From Gammaproteobacteria bacterium (GTDB lineage Bacteria > Pseudomonadota > Gammaproteobacteria > Pseudomonadales > Porticoccaceae), in assembly GCA_018069465.1 (NCBI GenBank), contig JAGPUW010000010.1, positions 1-64,000 of the forward strand: DNA of 64,000 bases. Direction: 5' to 3'. Below, one piece after another: positions 7,399 to 16,526 of this stretch. Position 1 is the stretch's first letter. Each line of letters starts with the position of its first letter. The position numbers and the translations under genes are program-made. The notes below the pieces were generated by a model that did no database searches, was not told the DNA's origin, and saw nothing but the letters and a program-made list of their open reading frames with translations.

Positions 7399-8952
7399 AT
7401 GGCACACGGTCCCGCAAAAGGTATTGGTCGTTGGTTGTTCGCCACGAACCACAAAGACATAGGTACGATGTACCTGTGGTTTAGTTTTGCAATGTTTTTA
7501 CTCGGTGGTACGTTCGCGATGATTATTCGCGCCGAGTTGTTTGCGCCAGGTATGCAGCTGGTTAAACCTGAGTTTTTCAACCAGATGACCACCATGCATG
7601 GCTTGGTGATGGTCTTCGGGGCGATCATGCCCTCCTTCGTTGGCCTGGCCAACTGGATGATTCCCCTGCAAATTGGTGCGCCGGATATGGCTCTGCCGAG
7701 GATGAATAACCTCAGCTTCTGGATCCTGCCCTTCGGTTTTGCACTGCTGGCTTCCACGCTGTTTATGGAAGGCGGTGCGCCGAACTTTGGTTGGACTTTC
7801 TATGCGCCACTGTCCACCACATACGCGCCCGACACGGTTAACTTCTTCATCTTTGGTGTGCACATTATTGGTGCTTCATCAATCATGGGTTCCATCAACA
7901 TTATCGCCACCGTGCTCAACTTGCGCGCCCCTGGCATGACGATGATGAAATTGCCCCTCTTTGTCTGGACCTGGTTAATTACGGCTTTCCTGTTAGTTGC
8001 CGTGATGCCTGTTCTGGCCGGTGTGGTCACCATGATGTTGATGGATATTAACTTTGGTACCAGCTTCTTCGATGCCGCTGGTGGTGGTGATCCGGTACTG
8101 TTCCAGCACATCTTCTGGTTCTTTGGTCACCCCGAGGTATACATCATCATTTTGCCGGCATTTGGTGTGGTCTCCGCGATTATTCCAACCTTTAGCCGCA
8201 AGCCTCTGTTTGGTTACTCATCGATGGTTTATGCGACGTCGGCTATTGCCTTCCTGTCGTTCATCGTTTGGGCTCATCACATGTTTACAACGGGTATGCC
8301 AATTGCCGGTGAGCTGTACTTTATGTACGCCACTATGTTGATTGCTGTGCCGACAGGCGTGAAGGTCTTTAACTGGATTACCACGATGTTCAGAGGCTCA
8401 CTGAGCTTTGAAACACCGATGTTGTTCGCCATTGCCTTTGTTATTCTGTTTACCTTCGGTGGTTTCACGGGCTTGATGCTCGCGGTTGCGCCGGCAGATA
8501 TTCAGTACCACGACAGCTACTTTGTGGTGGGCCACTTCCACTATGTAATGGTTGCTGGCGCGGTGTTCTCAATGACAGCGGGTATCTATTACTGGTTGCC
8601 TAAGTGGTGCGGCAAAATGTATGACGAGACCATGGGTAAATTGCAGTTCTGGATTGCCTTTATCGGTTTCAATATTGCCTTCATTCCCCAGCACTTTTTA
8701 GGTCTGGCGGGTATGCCACGTCGCTATGCAGATTATGCTCTGCAGTTTTCTGACTGGAATATGGTATCGAGCATTGGTGCCTTTATGTACGGAGCGGCGC
8801 AGTTGTTGTTCCTCTACAATGTTATCCGCACCATCGTTGCTGGCGAGCCCACTAGCGAAGAAAAAACCTGGGAAGGTGCAGAGGGATTGGAGTGGACATT
8901 ACCCACGCCAGCGCCTTTCCACACCTTCTCTACGCCGCCTGAAGTGAAGTAG
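7399..8952 (+). CDS. coxA: Cytochrome c oxidase subunit I (aa3-type)
   Basis: This 517-residue, 12-helix membrane protein holds heme a, the heme a3-CuB centre and proton channels. Visible ligands are the early His in T-M-H-G-L-V-M-V-F-G, the CuB/crosslink motif G-H-P-E-V-Y, the H-H-M-F-T-T-G pair, and the H-F-H-Y-V-M-V-A-G heme ligands. The Glu of G-H-P-E-V marks the A1-type D-channel. It starts 12 bases after coxB with GGGGAG upstream of ATG. Length is normal for the family and no key residue is missing. Confidence 0.97.
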   Translation: MAHGPAKGIGRWLFATNHKDIGTMYLWFSFAMFLLGGTFAMIIRAELFAPGMQLVKPEFFNQMTTMHGLVMVFGAIMPSFVGLANWMIPLQIGAPDMALPRMNNLSFWILPFGFALLASTLFMEGGAPNFGWTFYAPLSTTYAPDTVNFFIFGVHIIGASSIMGSINIIATVLNLRAPGMTMMKLPLFVWTWLITAFLLVAVMPVLAGVVTMMLMDINFGTSFFDAAGGGDPVLFQHIFWFFGHPEVYIIILPAFGVVSAIIPTFSRKPLFGYSSMVYATSAIAFLSFIVWAHHMFTTGMPIAGELYFMYATMLIAVPTGVKVFNWITTMFRGSLSFETPMLFAIAFVILFTFGGFTGLMLAVAPADIQYHDSYFVVGHFHYVMVAGAVFSMTAGIYYWLPKWCGKMYDETMGKLQFWIAFIGFNIAFIPQHFLGLAGMPRRYADYALQFSDWNMVSSIGAFMYGAAQLLFLYNVIRTIVAGEPTSEEKTWEGAEGLEWTLPTPAPFHTFSTPPEVK

Positions 8953-8971
8953 GCACGGGGAGAAAAAGAGC

Positions 8972-9523
8972 ATGCCAATCAACGCGACGCAGAAAATCAC
9001 TTTAAAGTTAGTGGTGGTGGCGATTGGCATGTTTGTCTTTGCAGTTTTTTTGATGCCGCCTTTGTACGATGTGTTTTGTGAGCTCACCGGAATCGGTGGC
9101 AAAACCAAAGGGCAGTTTGAGGGTACAACGGCAGCTGTTGATGTAGAGCGAGAAATTAAAATTCAGTTTGTAGCGACGAATAATGGCGCTATGCCCTGGG
9201 AGTTTTCTCCTCTGCAGTACCAGGTTCGAGTGCACCCGGGCGAGAAAACAGCCGTTGAGTTTTATGCAAAAAACCCGACATCAAGAGACATGGTTGCTCA
9301 GGCAATACCCAACATTACACCGAACAATGCGGCAGAGTTTTTTCACAAAACGGAATGTTTTTGCTTTGACAAGCAAGTATTGAAAGCGGGTGAAGAGGCG
9401 AATATGGGGCTGGTATTTATCGTTGATCCGGAGTTGCCGGCCAGCGTTACGACCATAACCTTATCTTATACCCTGTTTGATGTAACGGAAGCGACGGAAG
9501 CCGCAGTGGCAACGACAAACTAA
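8972..9523 (+). CDS. ctaG: Cytochrome c oxidase copper chaperone, CtaG/Cox11 type
   Basis: The 183-residue protein delivers copper to the CuB site of subunit I. One N-terminal membrane anchor (about residues 11-30) is followed by an immunoglobulin-like periplasmic domain. The copper motif C-F-C-F is at 129-132, preceded by the family's F-F-H-K-T-E. Position between coxA and coxC is the standard one. ATG 8972 has GGGGAG upstream. Confidence 0.95.
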   Translation: MPINATQKITLKLVVVAIGMFVFAVFLMPPLYDVFCELTGIGGKTKGQFEGTTAAVDVEREIKIQFVATNNGAMPWEFSPLQYQVRVHPGEKTAVEFYAKNPTSRDMVAQAIPNITPNNAAEFFHKTECFCFDKQVLKAGEEANMGLVFIVDPELPASVTTITLSYTLFDVTEATEAAVATTN

Positions 9524-9573
9524 TCAGCTGTTAGTTACCGCGTATAGCAACGCGGAGTATTGGAGAAATAAAA

Positions 9574-10476
9574 ATGGCAACAGATAGTAATTACTACGTA
9601 CCCGAGGAGAGCCGCCTACCGGTTCTTGCCGCGATGGCTCTGGGCTTGATGGCACTTGGCGCCGGGCTGCTGCTCAATGACGGCGGCAATAGCATACTTT
9701 TAGTGGGAGCAGCTCTGCTCGTTGTGGTGATGTATATCTGGTTCCGCACCGTGATTCGAGAGAATATGGCGGGTATGAACAGCGACCAGTTAAAGCGCTC
9801 CTACGTTTGGGGAATGAGCTGGTTTATCTTTTCAGAAGTGATGTTCTTTGCCGTTTTCTTCGGTGCTCTCTTCTACATTCGCACCCTGGCGCTACCCTGG
9901 TTGGGCGGTGAAGGTGACAAGAGCGACATGATTCACCTGGTGTGGCCAGAATTTACAGCCCAGTGGCCGCTGATGGAAACACCTGCGCAGGCTGCAGGTA
10001 GCAATGAATTTGTTGGCCCGGATCAAAACTTAAGCTTTCCGGGTTGGGACAAATTGATGGGTTGGCTGCCTCTGTGGAACACCATTGTCCTGCTGACCTC
10101 GAGTGTTACCTGTCATTTTGCCCATCATGCGATGAAGCATGATGACCGCAAAAAGTTTAATATCTGGCTGGGCGTCACCGTGGCTCTCGGGATAATCTTT
10201 CTGGTTCTTCAATATGAGGAATACCACCACGCTTACACAAAAATGGGTTTGACTCTGGAGTCCGGTATTTACGGCAGCACCTTTTTCATGTTGACTGGCT
10301 TCCACGGCTTCCACGTGACTATGGGCACATTCATGCTGTTAATTCAGTTGATTCGTGGGCTTAAAGGGCACTTCAGTTCAGATGATCAATTTGGCTTTGA
10401 AGCCTCTTCCTGGTACTGGCACTTTGTTGATGTGGTTTGGGTAGGACTGTTTTTGTTTGTTTACGTACTCGCTTAA
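9574..10476 (+). CDS. coxC: Cytochrome c oxidase subunit III
   Basis: The 300-residue, seven-helix protein stabilises the oxidase and proton uptake. It shows family segments S-E-V-M-F-F-A-V-F-F, F-H-G-F-H-V-T-M-G and the closing W-Y-W-H-F-V-D-V-V-W-V-G-L-F-L-F-V-Y. A loop of about 60 residues between helices II and III (after the F-Y-I-R-T-L-A-L-P-W stretch) is typical of proteobacterial CoxC. A TATTGGAGAAATAAAA leader provides the ribosome binding site. It is the last gene of the structural operon and is followed by a strong terminator. Confidence 0.96.
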   Translation: MATDSNYYVPEESRLPVLAAMALGLMALGAGLLLNDGGNSILLVGAALLVVVMYIWFRTVIRENMAGMNSDQLKRSYVWGMSWFIFSEVMFFAVFFGALFYIRTLALPWLGGEGDKSDMIHLVWPEFTAQWPLMETPAQAAGSNEFVGPDQNLSFPGWDKLMGWLPLWNTIVLLTSSVTCHFAHHAMKHDDRKKFNIWLGVTVALGIIFLVLQYEEYHHAYTKMGLTLESGIYGSTFFMLTGFHGFHVTMGTFMLLIQLIRGLKGHFSSDDQFGFEASSWYWHFVDVVWVGLFLFVYVLA

Positions 10477-10499
10477 ACAGCGCTTTTAGGTTCCACATA

Positions 10500-10531
10500 A
10501 AAAATGGCCAGGTATTTACCCGGCCATTTTT
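10500..10531. terminator. Bidirectional terminator between coxC and the DUF2909 gene
   Basis: Perfect 10-bp arms, AAAAATGGCC at 10500-10509 and its complement at 10522-10531, flank a 12-base loop. A/T runs on both sides allow termination in both directions, as expected between convergent genes. Confidence 0.9.
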
Positions 10532-10560
10532 GTCACTGCTTTTTGTTATTTCTGTTTGCT

Positions 10561-10824
10561 TTAAGGCTTCGGTTGTACCTCTACCGGCTCCGCATGTTGA
10601 GCGTGAATTTTTTTGTCCCATGGCGCCGTACTAAAAAGTTGGCCGGTATAATAGCCGTATACAATAAGGCCCATCATCAAGCTGGCCAGGGTGATGCGAA
10701 TACCCAGTGAATACAGGGTGCGTCGTTTCGAGTTGCCAAAATCCTTCACCAGAAATACCAGTCCGCTACTTAAGCTGATTACAATGCCGATGAACAACAG
10801 CACAATGACGACTTTCAGCCACAT
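10561..10824 (-). CDS. DUF2909 family twin transmembrane protein
   Basis: The product has 87 residues with two membrane helices (about 2-24 and 40-60) and a hydrophilic C-terminal tail. I start at ATG 10824 (M-W-L-K-V-V-I-V) because GAGGAG lies at the right distance; the longer frame would begin upstream with M-R-R-F-V. A small twin-helix protein is regularly found at this point of the cox locus in Pseudomonas relatives, so a role in oxidase assembly is plausible but unproven. It is transcribed against coxC and divergently from the SURF1 gene. Confidence 0.8.
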   Translation of the reverse strand: MWLKVVIVLLFIGIVISLSSGLVFLVKDFGNSKRRTLYSLGIRITLASLMMGLIVYGYYTGQLFSTAPWDKKIHAQHAEPVEVQPKP

Positions 10825-10864
10825 TACAAATCTCCTCATAGATGGGGTTTTTATTTAAGCACAT

Positions 10865-11698
10865 ATGGCCAGTCCTGAGCAGATTACTCCCCCTGAGAAA
10901 TTCGAATGGCAGTGGAACTGGAAGGTTCTGGCTTTCACGTTGTTTTTTTTGCCCCTTACCTTAACAGCAGGTTTTTGGCAGTTGCATCGTGCGGATGAAA
11001 AGCGAGAAATACTGGCCGCACAGTCTGCTTTGCACGCCAATGCCCCGGTGGTGTTTTCCAGCATACGCAATAGTATTGACTCGGCCGTAGGCAATAGTGT
11101 GGCAGAGCACAGCGAGAACCCAGTAGCCCAGCGCTACCTTCGCGTTATCGCCACGGGTGATATTCACCCGCAGCAGGTTTTTCTGATAGATAATCGCGTG
11201 CGCGGTGGCCGCCCGGGTTATGAAGTGCTGATACCGCTCAAGGTGACGATGGATAAGGGCGAGCCCGTGTGGCTGATGGTGAATCGTGGTTGGTTGGCGG
11301 GTGGTCTGGATCGCAGTCAATTGCCGGCGATACCGCCCATGAAAGAGCTTGCCAGTTTCTCGGGTTTTTTATATACACCCTTCGGTGATCCCCTGCTACT
11401 GGCCGATGATATTTGGCCCGCGGATGTGTCGCCCCTGGTGATCCAGCATTTTGATCAGCAAAAAATGCAGAGCTACCTCGGCGCTAAGGTCTATCCCTAC
11501 ACCTTACGGCTAGAGAAGAGCCCTCTCAGGGAGTTGAAAGCTGACTGGATCATCGTTAATGTCCAGCCCGAAAAACACACGGCCTACGCGGTACAGTGGT
11601 TTGCGATGGCTTTTGCGCTAGTGATATTGACGGTGTTTGCCAATTCCAATATAAGTACCCGCTTTGCTGGTCGGGCAGCGAAAAAAACGAATGAGTAG
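10865..11698 (+). CDS. SURF1 family cytochrome oxidase biogenesis protein
   Basis: This 277-residue inner-membrane protein helps insert heme a into subunit I. It has the two terminal membrane helices of SURF1 (about 21-40 and 245-265), with a large periplasmic domain between, and family segments G-F-W-Q-L-H-R-A-D-E-K, V-R-G-G-R-P-G-Y-E-V-L-I-P and V-N-R-G-W. No good ribosome binding site precedes ATG 10865, and only 40 bases separate it from the divergent DUF2909 gene. The whole assembly group 10865-14994 reads rightward with short gaps. Confidence 0.93.
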   Translation: MASPEQITPPEKFEWQWNWKVLAFTLFFLPLTLTAGFWQLHRADEKREILAAQSALHANAPVVFSSIRNSIDSAVGNSVAEHSENPVAQRYLRVIATGDIHPQQVFLIDNRVRGGRPGYEVLIPLKVTMDKGEPVWLMVNRGWLAGGLDRSQLPAIPPMKELASFSGFLYTPFGDPLLLADDIWPADVSPLVIQHFDQQKMQSYLGAKVYPYTLRLEKSPLRELKADWIIVNVQPEKHTAYAVQWFAMAFALVILTVFANSNISTRFAGRAAKKTNE

Positions 11699-11719
11699 AG
11701 TTTAGATGAGTAGCGCCGA

Positions 11720-12343
11720 ATGAATGAAGAAACGAAAAAAGTCAGCAAGCTGCCCCTGTGGCTGATTATCTTTACCACCTTTGCCGTAATGGCGAGTGGC
11801 TTCCTGTTGTTTCCCAGTGATGATGGGCAGCGGGATCGCCTGCTGTCGATTTTGGGCACCAATAATCGGGGTATATTGCTCAACCCGGTGTTGTCCATGG
11901 CCGATATGCCGCTCAGCGATCAACAGGGTGAAGCGTGGATGTGGCAGCAGCAGGTACCAAAATGGCGTCTACTATTACCTTTCGTGGGTGATTGTGAAGA
12001 TGCTTGCCGTGACTTTTTATACACCTCGCGACAGGTACATATCCGCCTCGATAAAAAAACCCAACGGGTTCAGCGTGTGTTCTTGAACCTGGGTGCGCCA
12101 CTCGATGATGAAATGAATGCCTATCTCAAACGAGAGCACCCCTATTTGACCGTAGTGCGTGGTGATTTAGAGACCTTCAAGGCATTTATTGGCCCGACCA
12201 ATGCGCAGTGGTCGGCGCACACGCCACGCCTGGTTCTGGTCGATCAGCAGGGGGTGGCGATGATGTTTTACACCCCGGAGCACAACGGCAGTGATTTACT
12301 GGGCGACCTGAAGCACCTGATCAAGTACTCCCCGGAGCTATAA
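11720..12343 (+). CDS. Membrane-anchored SCO-like protein with a CxxxC motif
   Basis: The 207-residue protein has one N-terminal membrane helix (about 11-31) and a periplasmic domain. The pair Cys92-x-x-x-Cys96 (G-D-C-E-D-A-C) resembles the copper-binding pair of SCO proteins, though the usual following proline is absent and I see no clear equivalent of the SCO histidine. A gene of this kind lies between SURF1 and ctaA in the corresponding Pseudomonas cluster. A thiol-reductase or copper-handling role for the CuA site is an inference from fold-like features and location. The gene stops 4 bases before ctaA. Confidence 0.75.
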   Translation: MNEETKKVSKLPLWLIIFTTFAVMASGFLLFPSDDGQRDRLLSILGTNNRGILLNPVLSMADMPLSDQQGEAWMWQQQVPKWRLLLPFVGDCEDACRDFLYTSRQVHIRLDKKTQRVQRVFLNLGAPLDDEMNAYLKREHPYLTVVRGDLETFKAFIGPTNAQWSAHTPRLVLVDQQGVAMMFYTPEHNGSDLLGDLKHLIKYSPEL

Positions 12344-12347
12344 ACCG

Positions 12348-13391
12348 ATGCCCCAAATTCAATCTTCCGCCCCCAGGCCGGGTTATCGCATTGCGCTACT
12401 CGCCACCTGCCTTGCCGCCGTGGTGGTGATGCTGGGTGCCTTCACTCGTTTATCGGATGCCGGACTGGGTTGCCCCGACTGGCCCGGCTGCTATGGCCAT
12501 TTAACGTGGCCGACGGAGGCCGGAGATGTTGCCCGTGCCGATGCCCTCTTCCCCGAAACGCCCGTTGATACGGACAAGACCTGGCCAGAAATGGTGCATC
12601 GCTATTTTGCCAGCACCCTGGGTTTGTTTATTGTCGCCTTAAGTGTGATTGCCTGGCGGCACAGAGAAGCGCGCAACTACCCTTTCCGCCTGCCCCTGTT
12701 TTTACTGTTTCTGGTGGTTTGGCAGGGTATGTTCGGTATGTGGACGGTGACCCTTAAGTTGTGGCCGCAGGTGGTGACGGTGCATCTACTGGGTGGCATC
12801 AGTACCCTTTCACTGCTCTGGCTTTTTACCCTGCGCTTAAAAAACCAGCGTTGGACAACGAATAATGCAAGCTGGGGACAGCTACAGCGGCTGCGCCCGG
12901 CACTTATCGCCGGGGTGGTGATTGTCTTTATACAAGTTGCCCTCGGTGGCTGGATTAGCTCAAACTATGCGGCGATGGCCTGTGGCGATTTCCCCACCTG
13001 TCACGGCGAGTGGTGGCCGGCAATGGATCTGGCCCAGGGCTTTAATCTTACCCAGGGCATTGGCCCCAACTACCTCGGCGGTCTTATGGACAACGAGGCG
13101 CGTGTCGCCATCCACATGATCCACCGTGTTGGTGCACTGGTAACCAGTCTTTACTTGCTGGGGTTTTGCGCCATGCTGTTCAGGGTGGAAGCCAGTGGAG
13201 CCCGTCGTATGGCGCTGGCGATATTGGTGGTGCTGGCGGTGCAAGTAGCACTGGGTATCACTAATGTACTGCTGGTGATTCCCCTGTCAGTGGCCGTTTT
13301 GCACAATGCCGGCGGAGCCTTACTTTTACTCAGCCTGGTCACTTTGGGCACAAAAATATGGATGGCTGAGAAGCCCATCGAGCAGGATTAA
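12348..13391 (+). CDS. ctaA: Heme A synthase (CtaA/Cox15)
   Basis: The 347-residue, eight-helix membrane protein oxidises the C8 methyl of heme O to a formyl group, giving heme A. Four conserved histidine regions are visible: M-V-H-R-Y-F-A-S, V-T-V-H-L-L-G-G, H-M-I-H-R-V-G-A and V-L-H-N-A-G-G-A. The first loop contains the C-P-D-W-P-G-C cysteine pair and a later loop A-C-G-D-F-P-T-C. It starts 4 bases after the SCO-like gene and its TAA is separated from ctaB by one base, so translation is probably coupled. Confidence 0.95.
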   Translation: MPQIQSSAPRPGYRIALLATCLAAVVVMLGAFTRLSDAGLGCPDWPGCYGHLTWPTEAGDVARADALFPETPVDTDKTWPEMVHRYFASTLGLFIVALSVIAWRHREARNYPFRLPLFLLFLVVWQGMFGMWTVTLKLWPQVVTVHLLGGISTLSLLWLFTLRLKNQRWTTNNASWGQLQRLRPALIAGVVIVFIQVALGGWISSNYAAMACGDFPTCHGEWWPAMDLAQGFNLTQGIGPNYLGGLMDNEARVAIHMIHRVGALVTSLYLLGFCAMLFRVEASGARRMALAILVVLAVQVALGITNVLLVIPLSVAVLHNAGGALLLLSLVTLGTKIWMAEKPIEQD

Positions 13392-13392
13392 A

Positions 13393-14307
13393 ATGACTAC
13401 ACAAGAATTGGAAAGCGAAACGGCAAGCTGGCGCGATTACCTCGAGCTATGTAAACCCAATGTGGTGCTGGTGATGATCGTCACCTCTGCCATCGGCATG
13501 TTTATGGCCGTGCCGGGCATGGTGCCGACGGATATATTGGTGCTGGGCAATCTTGGCATTGCCCTCTGTGCGGCGTCGGCGGCGACGATTAATCATTTGG
13601 TCGATCGGCGCATCGATTTACAAATGGCACGTACCCTGAATCGACCCATCGCCAGGGGACGGGTGGGATCCAATCAGGCGCTGGCTTTTTCTTTCGCCCT
13701 CGGTATCGTGGGCATGGCGATATTGCTGCTCTATATCAATGCCTTGACCGCGTGGCTGACCATGGCTTCGCTACTGGGTTACGCGGTGGTTTACACCCTT
13801 TATTTAAAGCGTGCGACGCCGCAAAATATTGTTATTGGTGGCCTTGCTGGTGCCGCCCCGCCACTGCTCGGCTGGACAGCGGTGACCAATGATGTGGGTG
13901 GCTACGGGCTATTGCTCGTGTTGATTGTGTTTATCTGGACGCCGCCCCATTTCTGGGCTCTGGCGCTGCACCGCAAGGACGAATACGCCAAGGCTGACGT
14001 GCCCATGTTGCCGGTCACCCACGGCGAGCAGTACACCAAGGTGCACATTCTCCTCTACACCCTGCTGCTGATTATTGTCACCCTAATGCCCTACCTGACC
14101 GGTATGAGTGGCTGGCTCTATCTGCTCGGTGCCTTGGTGCTTGGCGCTGGTTTCCTCTACTGGGCGATTGTCTTACTGGTTAGCGACAAGCCGAATCTGG
14201 GCATGGCGACGTTTAAATACTCCATCGTTTATTTACTGGCCCTGTTCGCCATTATGTTGGTCGACCATTACTGGGTCGCTCCCTCCCTCCTGAAACAAGC
14301 GAGTTAG
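13393..14307 (+). CDS. ctaB: Protoheme IX farnesyltransferase (heme O synthase)
   Basis: The 304-residue UbiA-family membrane enzyme adds a farnesyl group to heme B. The prenyl-diphosphate/Mg motifs are N-H-L-V-D-R-R-I-D-L-Q-M and D-E-Y-A-K-A-D-V-P-M-L. I place the start at ATG 13393, directly after the ctaA stop; an upstream extension in the same frame lies wholly inside ctaA. Heme A supply for the oxidase needs both this enzyme and CtaA. Confidence 0.95.
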   Translation: MTTQELESETASWRDYLELCKPNVVLVMIVTSAIGMFMAVPGMVPTDILVLGNLGIALCAASAATINHLVDRRIDLQMARTLNRPIARGRVGSNQALAFSFALGIVGMAILLLYINALTAWLTMASLLGYAVVYTLYLKRATPQNIVIGGLAGAAPPLLGWTAVTNDVGGYGLLLVLIVFIWTPPHFWALALHRKDEYAKADVPMLPVTHGEQYTKVHILLYTLLLIIVTLMPYLTGMSGWLYLLGALVLGAGFLYWAIVLLVSDKPNLGMATFKYSIVYLLALFAIMLVDHYWVAPSLLKQAS

Positions 14308-14343
14308 TTGCAGGACTTTCGACGATGAATAGGCGGTAAAAAA

Positions 14344-14994
14344 GTGGTTGATGACCTTAAGGTAAAGCGCAATATACGGCTGATTGTCGTTGCAGTGACA
14401 ATTTTTGCCGTGTTTGCAATCGTCGCGGTGGGTAAAAAATTATCAAACCCGCGTATTTTGAATGCCTACGAATTGCGTGACTACGGCGCGATGATGCTCG
14501 AAGAGCCAACAGAGCTGGTTGAGTTTGCACTCGCCGATCAGCACGGCGACGCTTTCGGACCCGAGCAATTACGCGGTCACTGGACACTGGTATTTTTCGG
14601 CTTTAGCCATTGCGCCGATATTTGTCCCACCACCATGGCGGTGCTGGCTGAAACCTATCAGGCGTTAAAGCCGCAGGAGAAGGCCGATCTCAAGGTGGTG
14701 ATGGTGACGGTTGACCCGCAGCGGGACACGCCCGAGCAACTTCGAGACTATTTGGCACGTTTTGATGACAGTTTTACCGGCCTTAGTGGTGAGCACTCTG
14801 CACTGATGGGTTTTGCGCGACAGCTACACGCCGCCTATGAGCCCGAGTTTGAAGCCGAGGAAAACTATCAGGTGACCCACAGTGGCAATTTGATACTGAT
14901 TAATCCCAAGGGCGAATTGCACGGCTATTTTCGCCCCCCTTTTGCCCACGGGGGTTTGCGTGTGGCCTGGCGTTCCATTCGGGCGACATACTAG
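14344..14994 (+). CDS. SCO1/SenC family copper chaperone
   Basis: The 216-residue protein has an N-terminal membrane helix (about 10-29) and a thioredoxin-fold domain with the copper motif Cys90-A-D-I-Cys94-P and the distal histidine in Y-Q-V-T-H-S-G-N. SCO proteins load copper into the CuA site of subunit II. The start is GTG 14344, with only a weak purine-rich ribosome binding site. It closes the oxidase assembly block. Confidence 0.92.
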   Translation: MVDDLKVKRNIRLIVVAVTIFAVFAIVAVGKKLSNPRILNAYELRDYGAMMLEEPTELVEFALADQHGDAFGPEQLRGHWTLVFFGFSHCADICPTTMAVLAETYQALKPQEKADLKVVMVTVDPQRDTPEQLRDYLARFDDSFTGLSGEHSALMGFARQLHAAYEPEFEAEENYQVTHSGNLILINPKGELHGYFRPPFAHGGLRVAWRSIRATY

Positions 14995-15200
14995 CTATCG
15001 GTTGAAAAACGATTGAGCTTGTAAATTCATCGTTAAAAACTGACGTTGCCCCTGTATAGATAGTGGCTTTTGCCGCAGTGATAGACAAATAGCCCGGCAG
15101 CGGGAATAATCCTCTCAGCAACAATAATTAAAATAAACCAGCGTCGGTATTTGCCGTTTTATCTCGATAAGTATCGACCCTACTGCAAGGGGATAATCGT

Positions 15201-16082
15201 ATGAAATTTGGCGTACAAACATTGTTTGGTGGGCCGGTGGCGTCACAGCCGGAATATATTATTGGCACCGGAAAAGCGCTGGAAGATAGAGGTTTCAGTA
15301 ATATCTGGGCTGCGGAGCACGTGGTCAATTTCCCCACTTACGAATCGTCCTACCCCTACAGCGATGACGGTGTGCCGCCCTTTGGGGCCGATACCGGCAT
15401 TATCGAACCCTTCACCGTACTGAGTTTTCTCGCGGCCCACACCTCGACCATTAAGCTGGGCACCGGCATCACTATTTTGCCCCAGCGCAACCCGGTGTAC
15501 CTGGCCAAGCAGGCCGCCGATGTTGACGTGCTCTCCGGTGGGCGCATGATCGTTGGCGTGGGCACCGGCTGGTCGTCGGAGGAGTTCGGTGCTCTCAATG
15601 TGCCCTTCGAGCACCGGGGCAGCCGCACTCGAGACTACCTGCAGGTGGTGCGCAGTCTCTGGTGTGATGAGGTGTCGAGCTTTGACGGTGAATATTATTC
15701 ACTGCCAGAGTGTGTGCAGGGACCAAAACCGATACAAAAGCCCCACCCGCCCTTATTTTTTGGCGGTGAGAGCAACCCTGCCCTGCGCCGCGTGGCGGAA
15801 TTTGGTCAGGGCTGGATGGGTTATCGCCTAAGCCCGGAAACGCTGCCCGAGCGACTTGAAAAGCTGTCAAAGATGCTGGCCCGTTACGACCGCTCCTTAA
15901 GCGATATCGAAATTGCTATTTCACCCTACGATACCGAGTGTGATCTGGATACGGTCAAGCGCTTTGCGGACCTCGGCGTCGAGCAAATTATTCTGGTGGG
16001 TTTTGCCGACAGCCTTGAGCAAATGGTGCAAACTCTGGATAACTATGCTGAAACATTGGTCGTGCCAGCGGCTAACATCTAG
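15201..16082 (+). CDS. LLM-class flavin-dependent oxidoreductase (luciferase-like, TIGR03619-type)
   Basis: This 293-residue TIM-barrel protein belongs to the bacterial luciferase-like family, which uses FMN or F420 to oxidise small organic substrates. Family landmarks are I-W-A-A-E-H-V-V, L-G-T-G-I-T-I-L-P-Q-R-N-P-V-Y-L-A-K-Q, G-G-R-M-I-V-G-V-G-T-G-W-S-S-E-E-F and P-P-L-F-F-G-G. AAGGGG stands before ATG 15201. Members of this subgroup are often annotated F420-dependent, but cofactor choice cannot be read from the sequence. It begins a three-gene accessory run with DUF1330 and VOC genes; the substrate is unknown. Confidence 0.85.
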   Translation: MKFGVQTLFGGPVASQPEYIIGTGKALEDRGFSNIWAAEHVVNFPTYESSYPYSDDGVPPFGADTGIIEPFTVLSFLAAHTSTIKLGTGITILPQRNPVYLAKQAADVDVLSGGRMIVGVGTGWSSEEFGALNVPFEHRGSRTRDYLQVVRSLWCDEVSSFDGEYYSLPECVQGPKPIQKPHPPLFFGGESNPALRRVAEFGQGWMGYRLSPETLPERLEKLSKMLARYDRSLSDIEIAISPYDTECDLDTVKRFADLGVEQIILVGFADSLEQMVQTLDNYAETLVVPAANI

Positions 16083-16191
16083 CATCATTAACGCGTCAAT
16101 TATTTTTTAATCACAAGAGGCCCTCCACGGGGTGGTTTTATTTCCGAGAAGGGAAAAAGCCCTCGTGCAAAGGTCTCAACAAGGTAGAAGT

Positions 16192-16479
16192 ATGTCAGCT
16201 TACGTAATAGTCGATGTCAAAGTCACCGACCCCGAGGCCTATGAAGCCTATAAAAAACTCGCACCGGCAGCCATTGAAGCCTTTGGTGGCGAGTATCTGG
16301 CTCGTGGCGGTGCCGTAGACGTGTTTGAAGGCAACCGCACACCCAATCGCACGGTGATATTGAAATTTGAGTCGATGGCTCAGGCCCGAGCCTGGGTCGA
16401 TTCGGAGCAATACCGCGAGGCGAGAATGGCCCGGCATAAATCGGCGGTGTCACATATGATGGTGGTCGAGGGGATATAG
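16192..16479 (+). CDS. DUF1330 family protein
   Basis: The 95-residue protein has the DUF1330 pattern: Y-V-I-V-D-V-K-V-T-D-P-E-A-Y, then G-G-E-Y-L-A-R-G-G, then R-T-V-I-L-K-F-E-S-M-A-Q-A-R-A-W, the last marking the ferredoxin-like fold of small dimeric enzymes. I use ATG 16192, preceded by AAGGTAGAAG, not the earlier in-frame codon at 16132. The function of the family is not known. Its place after an LLM monooxygenase and before a VOC protein suggests a shared degradative or detoxifying role. Confidence 0.85.
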   Translation: MSAYVIVDVKVTDPEAYEAYKKLAPAAIEAFGGEYLARGGAVDVFEGNRTPNRTVILKFESMAQARAWVDSEQYREARMARHKSAVSHMMVVEGI

Positions 16480-16526
16480 CCGCACGCCAAAATAGCCGTG
16501 CACTAAAAATGTAGAGCAAGATAATA

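Noticed and set aside
6727-7452. 241-codon frame antisense to coxB
   Set aside because: coxB carries complete copper and heme motifs here; the antisense frame resembles nothing and crosses the coxB-coxA junction.
15201-16082. Calling the LLM protein F420-dependent
   Set aside because: No F420 biosynthesis gene is in the window and the cofactor cannot be decided from sequence, so only the family is claimed.
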